Source: Aphrophora alni
Taxonomy: Eukaryota > Arthropoda > Insecta > Hemiptera > Aphrophoridae
DNA: 64,000 bases
Reading direction: 5' to 3'
Assembly: GCA_963513935.1 (NCBI GenBank)
Contig: OY740769.1
Location: forward strand, 107,921,762 to 107,985,761
The notes below the pieces were generated by a model. It saw only the letters and a list, made by a program, of their open reading frames with translations. It did not search any database and was not told the DNA's origin. The translations under genes and the position numbers were made by a program. This document shows positions 38,111 to 50,045 of the stretch, one piece after another; positions within the stretch are counted from its first letter, which is position 1; each line of letters opens with the position of its first letter.

Positions 38111-41100
38111 TTTAGGTTCTAGTACTAAAAACAACAACTTTAGCATCTCAATGTGTGTATTGAAAACAGCTGTTTTTGGAGCAGTATGACGAAAAGATAT
38201 TTTCGACATCGTTACTGTGAATCCTAATGCCTTAAATATATTTCAAAAGTTCACATACATCACAGTACATTGAAAAAATAATAGAAAGAATCAGTTATTC
38301 ACAAAAATAAACTGGAACACGAAGCAATGTAATGAACTAATGGAATTTCAATCATTCAAACGAATGGGACAAATTTAAACCAACGTCAAATAAATAATTT
38401 ATTATTTAATTTTTTACGAGGTTACTATTTACGTTATTTTAATCTGCAGACAAAACGTAATACCAGGTTCAGTATTCCATTTTTGTTCTTTATTAAGTCT
38501 AAATATAATAGGCCACAACTAAAATTTACAAAAAAAAAATAATAATAATTGGTTTTTAAATATGAACTTAATTTAAATAAAACTCTACCTACACTCCAAT
38601 ACTGCAATTTACTTAACATTAAAAGTCAATTATAGAGAATATAATGGTTTAATATAAAATATACAAATGTGTTTACCCCCCCCCCCTCCCCCACATTTCT
38701 ATATAAATATTGGTATGCAGAATTATATACGCAAAATATTTTAAAATATTAAATGGGCTTTGGTAGTATTTAAAAAAATATATATTTCAGATTTATTTTT
38801 TGCAAGTAGTTGGAGATAAAAACAGATAAACCATTCATTCTACTGAACGGCTCAAGGCAATGTTACTTTAAAATGATAAGAGTATCAGACTTCATTTGGT
38901 TCCAAATCGACAACACAGTGAAAATTGTGATAAAAAGTAGGTAAAACTAAGATGTAAGAATTAAAACATGTTTGTATAAATAGAAAATCATATAGTGGGA
39001 AAATTTCTCCATATTTTCAAGAGAGTAAATAACATTCAAATTCAACATTTATTTCTAAAATCAATTACCTAAAACTATCTTTGTAAACAATCTTTTATCA
39101 ATGAAGAATTGTAGGTATTTTATTTTAATTTAAAATAATTATTTTAAACAATATAGATGAGAATCAATAATACATACTCGAAACTAGGCTAGAAATAATC
39201 CTTTACATAATTTTAATGAAATGAAAGTAAATATTATGAACAATAGTAGCCATTAAAATAATTTACAAGTACAAATAAGTAAAATAAGTTACAAGTTACA
39301 AGTACATATAGCTTCAAAATGAATGGTCGCTGTTTCACTATTTCTTAACGTAAACTATGTGAAGTGTAGAAATAGTGTTCTCTTGATTCCGACTGAATTT
39401 AATAAACTTTTTCATTCATGAAGCTCCTTAAAGAATTGCCCGAGAGTGTGGGTTCGATGGTCCTTAGTTTACAGTGTAAAAAACCATAAACTCCCATTAA
39501 ACAGTCTCCATTTTCATTATCTAAAATTTGAAACATTACTGAATATAAGTACCATCGTTCTGAAACTACAATACCATTATATTTTCGGATGGGTTATTGC
39601 AAAAATCAAAGCAGTTAATTTAGTAATTATAATAAATAACTTCTAACATCATTTTTTCTGCTATAACAAAAGACTAAATGATGTCGTCACAAACCAAATA
39701 ACACCACATTAACCTAAAATTGGTAATCTTCTAGACATTCTCCTTACACATATAGAAGTACTTTTGTGAACAGCAGATTGAATTTCCTCTTTAAGACGCA
39801 CATTTTATTGATTCAGTCCTTCCTTGGTAGAATATTTGCTTAATACCAATATGTTAGAACAATGATACCTATTTTCCGTACAACTCCTAAGTTGTCATTT
39901 CATTATCTATAAGGTGTTTATCTGAATATAATCAACATAAAATAACAAGTGTATTGTGACATAACCAATAATGTTTCATTATAAAAATATCATTTAAAGA
40001 ATAAAAATAAACAGCTGACCTAATTTAAAACTGCTTTTACACTGCTTTTTACACATATTTGAATTAGTAATATCGGATTTAACCCTGGATGTATATAACA
40101 CTGTTTTTGCAACAATTTTAATTCCTATGATAAGAGATAGATTTTCCTATTCAATCATTTTCTTTTTCCTATATTGGCTCCTTTTTTGTTTGTTTTGATA
40201 TAGTTTCATACCACGATAACTATAAGTAGTTGTTTTTAGAAAGTAGTTGTTTAAATTTTAATGTGATTTCGCAAAGTATTTCACTAGAATATAGAATTTC
40301 GTACTTACACCGAAAAAATATTATTGTTATATCACAGAAATAATGAATTTTTTGAAGAAAGATTCTAAAATAATTTATATTTTGTTATATAACTTTAAAA
40401 AGTCAATTAATTATAAAATTCCTGATGTGCTTAATAATTATGGTCTGACATAATTATGCTCTTTTGTAATAAATTTGAACTTTTTGGTTAGAACTTTTTT
40501 ATGAATTTTTTTCAAAAATAACAAAATTCTCCATTTTTTTAACTATTTTTAAGGAAAGAATTTTAAAGAAATAATATTTACTTGAAATTTGCTAAATATT
40601 TTCACCAAAGGAACACATTAGCAAACTTGATCAAACTCATAATGAAGCAGCTTGTATATCAATATAATGTAGGTATGTATATATTAGTTTGGTTTTATCT
40701 TAAGAACCTTTATTACAGAATACCCCCCCCCCCTTCGGTTCACCTACAAACGAATCAAATAACTTTATTCCTAACATGAAAATTATCTTAAAAAACAAAC
40801 AAACAATAACTACTGACACTTAAATTTGTTTTCAAAGTCTTAGTTTTTAAAGTAAATCATTCTTATTTGTTAGGATTAGTAGAAGTCGTGGAAGAACTGA
40901 TCCCCCTCCCACCTACACTAATTGAATGGATAATTCAAAGTTGACCCATTTGTTTGTCATGATGAGTACACAGGGATTATCATTCCCAAAGCCTTGCTTG
41001 CTATGAATTGATCATGAGTGGATATCTGGATTGTTAATTTGTATTTATTGGCATAAAAATCATGAAACAATTATTAGTATACCAATAAATATTTTTGAGG

Positions 41101-42335
41101 CATATTTTGTAATTAGAACTCATATTTGCATAATCAATGTACAATTATGTTACTGATTCTGCTTAGATCTGATCAAGCTTAGTTTTGATCCAGGTATGCT
41201 ATCACTTAGGCTTTATGAATTACATACAACAACCACAAACCTTTATGACGATTATTAGTTTCTGAAATGTTGCAAACCTTAACTGAAATTAAATTTACCC
41301 TTTGTAAATAATAATGCTGTGTAATGATGTAAACATCAGTGAGAAGTTAAAATATAGGTGTTTTTATGTTGTTTTATAAACAGCAAATATAAAACTACGC
41401 ATGTCTGTTTCGAAGGAAACTAAGTTTTACAAATTTGTTTTATTCTATTGTTAGGTAATTACTAACAATACATTACCAGATATCTTTTACACACTCAGAC
41501 ATTAAACTTTGGAATAAAAACTGATAGGTATCCACAAAAACCCCCTAATCAGTAAAAAAAAAGAGGCAGCTATGGAGCTACATAATTCTATGTCGTTTTC
41601 ACAGAATTCGATAAAATCTTCCATTTACTGATTGTCTTGCCTTACATATTTCTGCAAAAAATCAATCCAAAATATTCAACTTTGACAACGACTTTGAAAC
41701 TTGTGATTATTTGAAACTTATAAATAGCAACTATGAAACGTGGCAATGACATTAACTAATCCATGTATTATTATCAACTTATGAAGTAAAAAATAAACAT
41801 AATTTAGGGTTATTCATAAAAATGTCCTATGTGAAAACATATTTTTATATAGTGGATTGCACTAAATTCTAATGATACCAAATTGATTATTCTACAGCTC
41901 TATTTAGATAATTTCAACATGGTTCCTTCTTTTATCGTCATATGTATCAAATCATGTCAACTTGGGTAGCTTCTTTATCGTCACATCAACCAAAATTGAT
42001 TTCATATCTCGGGGGCAAATGTCAGGGGAAATTGTTTCAATCATGTCAGATATCCTCTTGCGTAAATTCTTCAATATCTCGCTATACACCATTAGTTCTT
42101 TGACTATACTAAACAATTATAAATAAAAAGATCAAGTCTGGATATCGGAAAGGCCTGTATGGGATAAAGTGTGTTTCCCCATGTAAGTGTTAAAACTTTT
42201 TGAACATCCACATTGAACGAAATTATTACATATCATTTCTATAATATTACTGTTGTAATCTAAGTTCCTTTGAAACTCCAAAATGTTTCTATATTTTAAT
42301 TTTTTCCCATTAGATATCTTATTGTTAAAATCTAT
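38111..42335. other. AT-rich tract without a supported gene
   Basis: C runs lie at 38676-38686 and 40723-40733. A small hairpin (ATTGTTAG/CTAACAAT) lies at about 41448-41470. Open frames at 38434-38619 (-), 39446-39646 (+) and 40582-40779 (+) have no recognised domain. Confidence 0.45.
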
Positions 42336-42485
42336 CACTTAAAATCAAACACCCAATACCACAATTCCATTCAGTGTTTGTTCAGTACTCATACTCTGAA
42401 GATGGTAACCATGTTACGGAAATCTACATAAGGAAATAAAACTATTTTATGGAGTTGTGGTATACTGGGTGTTTGATTTTAAGTG
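42336..42485. mobile_element. 150-bp inverted-repeat element (MITE-like)
   Basis: The left arm starts CACTTAAAATCAAACACCCA (42336-42369). The right arm (42450-42485), ending GGGTGTTTGATTTTAAGTG, is its complement with one mismatch and a two-base gap. The 80-base interior holds CTGAAGATGGTAACCATG then TTACGGAAAT (42397-42423), a member of the CTGAAGA...GAAA motif set with a 5-bp GTAAC/GTTAC stem. The arm sequence CACCCARTA is also found at 43546-43556, at the far side of the transposase fragment that follows. This element may therefore be the end of, or a deletion product of, that transposon. Confidence 0.75.
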
Positions 42486-43094
42486 CGCCACAGTGAGCTC
42501 AAAAGGGTAATAGTTAAAATTTATAATCAGATTAACGTCTAAGAAGACAGGCGTTTTAATATAAGTTTGACGACCATATTTGACTCTGGGATTTTGGAAA
42601 TAGACATGATTTCAAGACAATGTTCATTACTGAAATAGAATAAGAATTGTGAATTTTAGTAAATTAAATCTCATTAAAAATGTGTGTACGTAATAAAACT
42701 CCCAATTTTCTCTTAATTTGTGTAAATATTAATGTGGTCTAACAAGTAATGATGGATTAATATTCATGCTTGTTTCACGTTGCAATGTGGAAATAAAATC
42801 TATATAAAGTTGTTTAAAACACGGAATACATTAAATTCAAATATACTTACAGATTTCGATAATAAATGGTTACTACGAAACTGTTACGTGGAATAACAAA
42901 CATATAATTAGCGATATGAAGCCTATATTTATATAAAAACAGATTATAACTTTAGTAATGAATTGTTCCATTTATATGTAATTTATCAAATGCTTTATTC
43001 AGATACTTTTTTATTGAGTTAGATTCAGTGAGAATTGTTTCCTAATCTGGTATTTACAAATTTGTTGTCGTTTAGCTATTTTGATGAAAATTAT

Positions 43095-43345
43095 TGTTGG
43101 TTTCAACCAAACTGTGCGACCTGTCACACCTCTAATGAAACAGTGATATTGCTTCGTATAATCATTGACGATCAAATTGTTTAAAAAACTCTGTGGCCAC
43201 CACGGTCGCCAGATCTACCTCCCCAAATCTTTCTCTGTAGGACTATCAAGGACTCAGTATACTGCAATAATCCTAAAACTCTCCAATGTTTACAAAACAT
43301 AATGACCGACGCTGTAAGAGACCCTATGTACTGAATCGCGTATCT
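43095..43345 (+). pseudogene. Fragment of a DDE transposase (Tc1/mariner superfamily, WPPRSPDL type)
   Basis: One frame reads WFQPNCATCHTSNETV, then after a single stop LWPPRSPDLPPQIFLC, then IKDSVYCNNPKTLQCLQNIM and TDAVRD before another stop. Insect DDE elements of this type have WFQQDGAxxHTS with the second catalytic aspartate, then LWPPRSPDLTPxDFFLWG with the third, and KxxVYxNNPxTLxELK. Here QQDGA has become QPNCA (D to N) and LWG is lost, so it cannot be active. No N-terminal helix-turn-helix or first aspartate was found in the 600 bases upstream. CACCCAGTATA at 43546-43556 looks like its terminal inverted repeat: the complementary ATACTGGGTG lies at 42461-42470, giving a possible element of about 1.1 kb. 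Confidence 0.72.
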
Positions 43346-43559
43346 GTAAACATGTGTAGAGTAGAATTGTGTCGTTAAAAAATGGTGGACAATTTTAACA
43401 TATCTGTAGTTATAACAAAGTTATCATAAAAACTGTAATTCTAATGTAAAAATGTTTAAAATGAGTATTGCGTTAAATAACATTAATTTTATAATTTCTA
43501 TATTGAAGTTTATTTATATTTTAAGTCAGGATATATTATAAGAATCACCCAGTATATAA

Positions 43560-43720
43560 TATATACTCCCCTGGTCTTTGGATCTACGGCCTCTGTAGGG
43601 CTTTAGGTTCCCTCTGCGTTTGTCTGGCAAGCGTCTCACCCAATAAGTCGATAATTCACTACTACATCGTGCAGCCAGCCTAGCACTGTTTTTTATCCCG
43701 CTGTCACCCGTCTAGCCAGA
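43560..43720. other. GC-richer block of unknown nature
   Basis: Higher GC content than its surroundings (for example tctacggcctctgtaggg and ccgctgtcacccgtctagcc). No open frame and no second copy in the window. Confidence 0.25.
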
Positions 43721-43913
43721 CATGTATAGATATCTTTTTATGAATTATTAAGAAATTTTATTTTAGTAATATAACTGATGACCACCCTCATGGCCACTTT
43801 AGAGCTGAATACCGAGCATGAATAACAGATTTATGTGTTTGCGACGACAATTTTGCTCACATGAAACGAGGATAGAAATATTTAGAATTCAACAACTATT
43901 AACCTAGTCAATA

Positions 43914-44061
<148 letters not shown>

Positions 44062-44307
44062 CCACAAATCTAAACATATCATCAATCACTAATGAAAACC
44101 CAGAGTTTTCAATAGGAAATAAAATTGTAATTTGATAAACTTATGTAAATTAATTTAGATATATATATTTTATAATTGGTTTTTTAATAAAACATTTTCC
44201 CCCGAAGATATAAACTACTTAATAAACATATAAATCTATACAACCTTAATTAAATCAAAGAAACAAGCAGCCTAGTATTGCTGAATGCATTTTCGTTGGC
44301 TAACGAA

Positions 44308-44765
44308 CTTATCACATCGACTATAACAGAATAATCCAAAATATATTATATCCTACACCGAATTTATCAATATTCCATTAATGCCTTAAAGTTCTAAGTG
44401 TGGATCATTTCTTAAATTTTTACATTCACACAAATAGCTTAACAGTGAGTGATCTACTTAAATATTTTTAGGAATGTATCTCTTTTGAAAGTAGGTGATA
44501 TGTTGTTTTTATGACGGTATCTGTCGTCACCTTTTTCAAGTACCTATAGGCATTCGATGTTTCATAAATAATCTTCATTTGATCATATATCTAAAAATAA
44601 CTTTTGTTACACTTAATAGAATAAAATTTGAACACAAATTCTCACAAATAGTGTTTTTATTTATCCAAACGGGTTTCAACGACAAAGCTGCCATCTTTAG
44701 TGATGCATGAGTTACAATAACTAAACTAGCAAGTTATAAGTTGAGTTATTGTAGATCATCATCTA
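44308..44765. repeat. Dispersed repeat K, copy 1 (truncated)
   Basis: This aligns with 49548-50045. Shared landmarks in order are cacatcgactataacagaat, tatatcctac.cgaatttatc, aggaat.tatctct.ttgaaa, tatgacggtatctgtc, atatatctaaaaataacttt, agaataaaatttgaacacaa and the GAAAC-type motif on the minus strand (44665-44704). In this copy the right inverted arm is cut off at tcatctatcactg and replaced by an (AT)n tract. Open frames 44495-44710 and 49786-50004 encode similar peptides only because they are the same repeat. Confidence 0.82.
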
Positions 44766-44773
44766 TCACTGAA

Positions 44774-44801
44774 ATATATATATATATACTTATATATACT
44801 T

Positions 44802-44850
<49 letters not shown>
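44774..44850. repeat. (AT)n microsatellite
   Basis: AT repeats with two short interruptions (acttatat, acttaacat), then about 23 uninterrupted units. They directly adjoin the truncated repeat K, suggesting that microsatellite expansion or deletion removed its right arm. Confidence 0.95.
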
Positions 44851-44853
<3 letters not shown>

Positions 44854-44879
44854 TTAAAACCCACTAACTGATCACGAAA

Positions 44880-45253
44880 TCTCTGGATCCCAGATGGCTA
44901 GAGCTATGAATTTTTTAACATGGTTTGGATTTGGTCAGTAACCGCGTACTAAGAAATGGATTTGAAAATGTTTCACTCCAAGGGTGTTTTATACCCCTAA
45001 AGCATATCTCTGGATCCAAGAAGCTTAGAGCTATGCAATTTTTAATATGGTTTTGGGTAGGTCAGTAGACGCGTACTAAGAAATGGATCTGAAAATATTC
45101 CACTCCAGGGTGTTTTTTCCCCTAAAGCATATTTCTGGATCCAAGAAGCCTAGAGTTATGAATTTTTTACATGGTTTGGTGTAGGTCCGTAAAGTGTACT
45201 AAGAAAGGGTTTTGAAAATGTTCCATTCCATGTTTGATTTTTCCCCTAAAATA
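44880..45253. repeat. Three tandem units of about 125 bp
   Basis: Units begin at 44880, 45007 and 45132, each starting with t(c/t)tctggatcc followed by agctatgaattttt, a gtactaagaaa segment, gaaaatgtt.cactcca and a cccctaaa end. The units differ by roughly 15-25%, so the duplication is not recent. After the third unit comes a 170-base tail that includes gttgtgctaaaatt and ends ggggccatcagctagtaatt (45412-45431). An internal minisatellite plus a CTAGT end would fit a non-autonomous Helitron, but the 5' TC end and the terminal hairpin are not clear. Confidence 0.85.
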
Positions 45254-45837
45254 AGTACCATATTTTTGTTATTTATAGGTCGATTTTGATAAAAATTGAT
45301 GTGTTGCTGTGTTTGGGCATAATTTATTTCCATAGCCCCTGCGAGCATTTATTAGCGTTGTGCTAAAATTAATATATTTCTTTATAAAACTAATTATCCA
45401 CAGGTGAAACTGGGGCCATCAGCTAGTAATTTAACAAATTTCAAATTTAGCATTTTTATTAAAACATTTAAGATCGTCACAATAGCACTACAGCTAAAAG
45501 TTTGTTTTTTCTAAGATAATAGACTATTTATTATATTGTCAGATAAATTAAATGTCTAATGTATAGCGGATCCATTGGACCAAATTATTTTCTCTTAAAA
45601 TAATTGAATAAATAAATAAATAACTTTAAAAAAGTATCATTGTCTTATCAATGATCTACTTCAGTTTATTGTTCAACTTCTTAAATATGATATACTACAT
45701 TATAAGGTATAGACTTTAATTTTTACAATATTAATTTTATAGCTGTAAATTTTAAATACAAAAGTTGGAAACCTAACTTTAATTCACTCCTAGTAATATT
45801 TTGTAATAATAATTAATTATTTCTTAGGTGTTTTTTG

Positions 45838-45860
45838 GTACCTGAGTTTTTATCAGGTAC
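45838..45860. repeat. Small hairpin
   Basis: GTACCTGA and TCAGGTAC form a perfect 8-bp stem around a T-rich 7-base loop. Confidence 0.7.
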
Positions 45861-45869
45861 TGTTACACT

Positions 45870-46545
45870 TTAAAAAAAATGCTTATTATTCCGTAAAGCA
45901 CAAGAGGTTTGTTTGCCGGCGTAGAATATGCAGTAAAGATATAATGCTAGAGAGTGAAAGTCTAATGGCCTCAGGGAGGAAAGGAACACTAATGAAGGTG
46001 CCAGAGAAAACAATGGAACTTCCTTATTGTTAACATCAAGGTTATTATCTTACTGTGTGTTCAGTTTCACCTTTCAGTGTGCTGTTGTGAAAGGACTTGT
46101 TGTTCAAAACTGGTGTCTATTTCAGTAGTAATTGATACACGTCTGATGTGTTTGTTTTAAAGTTTATATTTTATAATATCAGTAGCATTTTTGTAAAATA
46201 TAGTAATTATACCAACGTGAAGAAAGTCACAATTTTTCCAACCCATTCATTATCATCATCAGTAGCACAAAAATCAGGAGAGCGTCTGGGCAACCTCCAA
46301 AATGTGCCTTCATCTGCCCCGATCCCGTGCTTCAAACAGATTGAAATTTATAAAATATAAGTGAAAAATCCCTTGAGGCCTAATTTACTAAATCAAATTG
46401 TGATTGTCACTGATTCAGATACTTATACTCTTTTAGGCCACCTCAAAAGGAATACAGATAAAATTTTCACTCAAGCTAAATTATTTTAGAAAATTGTCAC
46501 TGATTGCCTTGCTGGACTTATGTTAATAACTCATCTACTTTTGTT
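45870..46545. other. Non-coding sequence of slightly raised GC content
   Basis: Positions 45900-46130 have more balanced composition (for example gtttgccggcgtagaatatg). The open frame 46148-46360 (+) has no recognised domain. Confidence 0.4.
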
Positions 46546-46547
46546 AT

Positions 46548-46855
46548 GTTTACTGCTTACGGTCCTTCTTTGTTTTTTTACGACGTTTCACCTATTATTC
46601 AGGTATTTTCAAACCTCTTTACTGTTGTATCTTCTTGCATTGGTTTAATGCGTTTGTTCAAATGTTATAGTTAACTGTAGTGCATACATGTTATTCATAA
46701 ATGTGGTGTGTATACGTTTTATTTTGAACAAGTGACACGCAATAAATCAAATCAAGACGAACAAAACATTAAAGAGGTTTGATAATACCTGAATAATAGG
46801 TTAAACATCGTAACCACTCGAAAAAATAAACTAAGAAAAACTGTGAGCAGTGAAC
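46548..46855. mobile_element. Inverted-repeat element of about 308 bp
   Basis: The left arm (46548-46621) and right arm (46770-46855) are complementary over most of their length, including the exact ACCTATTATTCAGGTATT (46590-46607) against its complement at 46784-46801. The spacer is about 150 bases with no open frame. The minus-strand reading of the left arm contains ACCTGAATAATAGGTGAAAC then GTCGT, sharing GAAACGTCGT with the family J repeats, so the two families are probably related. Confidence 0.75.
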
Positions 46856-47479
46856 AAACAGAGGTAAATAAGTTATTTTAAGAAATATTGTTATGTTTGT
46901 TTAAAATAACAGATAAAAATATAGGCGTAAATACTAATTGTTTGAAGATCAAAATTAGACTAGTCAGGTTAGACTAGATTTATTGTTTTAGTGTAAAAGT
47001 TAAAGGAAATTTGACGATCTCTTTAGCACGTAATGTTTGTGTAGTAATTTTCTCCCCATTCTAAATGAGGTAATCTGAAGGTAATATAGGCATTATAAAA
47101 TGCGGTTCTCACAAAACAACTCTGTATTTTTTTTTAATCATCCCAGTTCTGTCCTTACCTCTTCTATCTTATTCATAATAAGTATTATTCAACTATATAC
47201 TATCTAGAAATAAACATCATATATTTTAATCTCAAGTCATCACATTTGGTCATACAATTATTTACTGTAATTCATAAGGTTTCTGTCTTATCGTCATATG
47301 TATCCATATAGAAGGCAGCGTTTAATAGCTGAGTTTGACGTGACATTTTTCCCCTTTGTATTCAGATGACGAACTATAGCCTAAATTTAATTATTTGTAG
47401 AGTGTCCCTGTTTTATGTAATGACGACGTTCCCAAGGACGTAGAGTTTTGTGAATTATTGTTGTGCATGATTTAAATGT

Positions 47480-47545
47480 GTTTTATGTACAGTGCTTGAA
47501 AATGGCCTCAGCCGCGAAACGGCTGTAAAACGCTACCTCTACGAT
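47480..47545 (+). repeat. Short element with CAGCCG/CGGCTG hairpin around CGAAA
   Basis: CAGCCG (47509-47514), loop CGAAA, CGGCTG (47520-47525). It is preceded by cttgaaaatggcc, similar to the CTGAAGATGGC half of the recurrent motif. The core has drifted from CTGAAGA and the pairing differs, so membership in that set is uncertain. It lies in a GC-richer patch (47491-47560). Confidence 0.5.
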
Positions 47546-48045
47546 GGTAAGGCAGAAACCTTATATATTACTTTGGAATAACGTTATTCGTAATAATATT
47601 TAAAATTATTAACATTGTCTTAGTCTTTTGGGTTAAATGGCGCCAATTGGTTCTTTGCACTGTATACAACATACGTTTCAGTTTCTTTAAGATGTCCTTT
47701 CTCAAGGTAATGAAGTCTTTGATAATATCACAGTTCAAGTAATGCGATTGTCCCTTAATCTGAGATTATATAATAAAATGATAGGTTGTTTATGACCTTG
47801 CGGCTGACTTCTGTATTGCTGAGTTTTTCTGAACTAGCAGACAATTATCAAAAACACTAAATCAATAACTTCATTAATTTTACGCGTTTCGGCGTTCCTC
47901 CATCTTTGAGACCTACTTTAGTACAAATATAAATAATAAGAAAATGCTAGCATTGTACTCAACTTAATTATGTAGATCCTAGCAGATATAATATTTATAA
48001 TAAGTTTTAAATCACAAACAGTTAAATCAACTGTAATGGACCAAA

Positions 48046-48195
48046 TTTGTGGAAACTTCAAATACAAGACGATGTTTCAATAACTAAGTCGTCATCCTTA
48101 ACTGTTACAGGCATATAAACCCTATTGTCAGTTGCATAAATAAAGTGATTTCTTGTGAAAAGTTGTGTTTTATTTCATTTGGTTATAAACGGTTT
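48046..48195. repeat. Family J repeat, copy 2 (partly inverted)
   Basis: The right half (aataaagtgatttcttgtg, from about 48139, then gtgttttatttcattt) matches copies at 22970 and 51165 in plus orientation. The left half (48063-48099) is the same family on the minus strand: it reads AAGGATGACGACTTAGTT then ATTGAAACATCGTCTTGT. ggaccaaatttgtgg at 48039-48053 is the complement of ccacaaatgttggtc at 51219-51233. The copy is therefore an inverted joint of two half-elements. Confidence 0.65.
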
Positions 48196-48199
48196 CATG

Positions 48200-49545
48200 T
48201 TGAAATATTGACTAGTTAATTTAATTAAAACCATTTTAATAAGATATTTAACAACACTTGTAAGCACTTAAAAACTCAATATAGTTTAGAATCTTTGAAA
48301 AACTCCGTTACGACAAAATCAAATAAACAAACAGCTCTTTTAAAATCTACAATACACTGGTTTCTAAGTATTGCTCAATCTTATTTTGTTTTTTTAATTA
48401 AAATTGTCCATGATTTTCAAACACTTTTATTTCTTCTTCTTTTTTTTTTCAAATAGTTAAATGAAATAGTTAATGTTCTAACACTGTCAATTCCACCGTG
48501 TATTATGTCTTACATGAATGGTTTGGTATTCTAGAAAAATACAGGTATTAAAGGAGAGTTACCCACCATTATAACATCATACCAAGGCCTACTCAAATCA
48601 TAACTGTGACGTTATCAGGGAATCCATTGCTGTAATGGACATTTGTAAATAGACAGAATCATAGGTTGTACAGAATCAAAATGACGTGACCTAACGCAAA
48701 GATCAATATAATATTGTGTTGGCTCTTTTACAATGATATAGCTTCACATATACAAAAAAAAACTTACTGAACTTATATTGTTACATTTTATTATAGACGT
48801 AAGGTTATGGACTTATTTTTTTATTAAATAAATATTTCGATTGTAAATTTCTACTGTTTTGCAAAATAATAATAATTTGAATGTTATAAAATATAACTCG
48901 TAATCTTTAGTTCAATAAAAAGTCCTTTTAAAAACAAATACAATGTTTCAATATTTATGGTAATTATAAATGTAATCAAACTCTATCAATTCTATTAATT
49001 ATGTTAATTAATTTAAAAAATTAATGTGTTTCTGATTTTATCGTGTTCCTAATCTGGATCTGTTAAAAACGTGGTAGATATTTTTCTTAAATAATTATAT
49101 TAAGTGTTTAAAGTTATATTTATTTTTATAATTACTTTTAATTTTAGAAGGAATATATAAAAAAAAAAACCAGCTGATATTACGCAGTCTGGCGTAATTA
49201 CATTTACTGTGACTTTATCTTTACAAAATAAACTATTACCGTATGTTAAAATTACGAAGATAATTGAGGGTGGGTTAGGTGATAAATGCATGAAGAAATT
49301 GTTAAACGATATAAAAAAATTTGATTGATAAATGATTACAGTCGGGGTATAAAGTGAACCGTAATTCAACAGAAATATAATTCAACGTCCGGTGAAATAG
49401 AGAAGTCAAACAGGATTCATGACAAATCTAAAGTATGCACAAGTTGTAAAGAAACCAATAAATCACAAAAATAGAATTTATGGCAAGATAACTGTTGAAT
49501 GTCTATGTTGATTTTAGCAACTGTAACAAACATATTAGGGAGCAA
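48200..49545. other. AT-rich sequence without a supported gene
   Basis: The open frame 49100-49369 (-) shows hydrophobic low-complexity sequence only and no recognised domain. Confidence 0.45.
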
Positions 49546-49547
49546 GA

Positions 49548-49831
49548 TATTTATCACATCGACTGTAACAGAATAATCCAAAACATATTATATCCTACAA
49601 CGAATTTATCAATAACTTAACCTAACCCAACCTAGCCTAACAGTGAAAGATATACTTTAATATTTTTTAGGAATATATCTCTATTGAAAGTATGTGGTAT
49701 GTTGTTCTTATGACGGTATCTGTCATCAGCTTTTTCAACCTATAACTTAATTCGATGTTTCATATTCTTTATAAATAAGCTTCATTTGAACATATATCTA
49801 CAAATAACTTTTGTCACTTATCATATACTTA
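49548..49831. repeat. Dispersed repeat K, copy 2, unique part
   Basis: This corresponds to 44308-44615 of copy 1. Indels lie around 49612-49645, where taacctaacccaacctagcc is specific to this copy. Confidence 0.8.
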
Positions 49832-50045
49832 ATAGAATAAAATTTGAACACAAATTCTCACAAATAGTGCGTTTATTTATTCAAACGTGTTTCAACGACA
49901 AAGTAGCCATCTTTAGTGATGCAACAAGTTATAAGTTGAGTTATTGTAGATCATCCATCACTGAAGATGGGGACTTTGTCGTTGTAACGCGTTTGAATAA
50001 ATAAACGTACTATTTGTGAGAATTTATAGTCAAGTTTTATTCTAT
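49832..50045. mobile_element. Repeat K, inverted-repeat terminal part (90-bp arms)
   Basis: The left arm (49832-49921) and right arm (49956-50045) are inverted copies with about ten differences, around a 34-base spacer. Each arm reads, outward to inward, atagaataaaa, an aatttg-type segment, ctcacaaatagt, tttatttattcaaacg, then the GAAAC...hairpin...CTGAAGA motif ending near TGATG. Both arms thus carry the hammerhead-like motif in opposite orientations (49882-49920 minus; 49957-49999 plus). In the plus arm GAAAC has decayed to GTAAC. Confidence 0.8.

Noticed and set aside
38009..38209. 66-residue minus-strand open frame with RPGIEPRTFGF
   Set aside because: It is antisense translation of the tRNA-like domain; such peptides commonly appear in false gene models over tRNA-derived repeats.
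44495..44710. Pair of similar peptides at 44495-44710 and 49786-50004 as a gene family
   Set aside because: They are translations of two copies of repeat K, including its terminal motif; the similarity is at DNA level and extends outside the frames.
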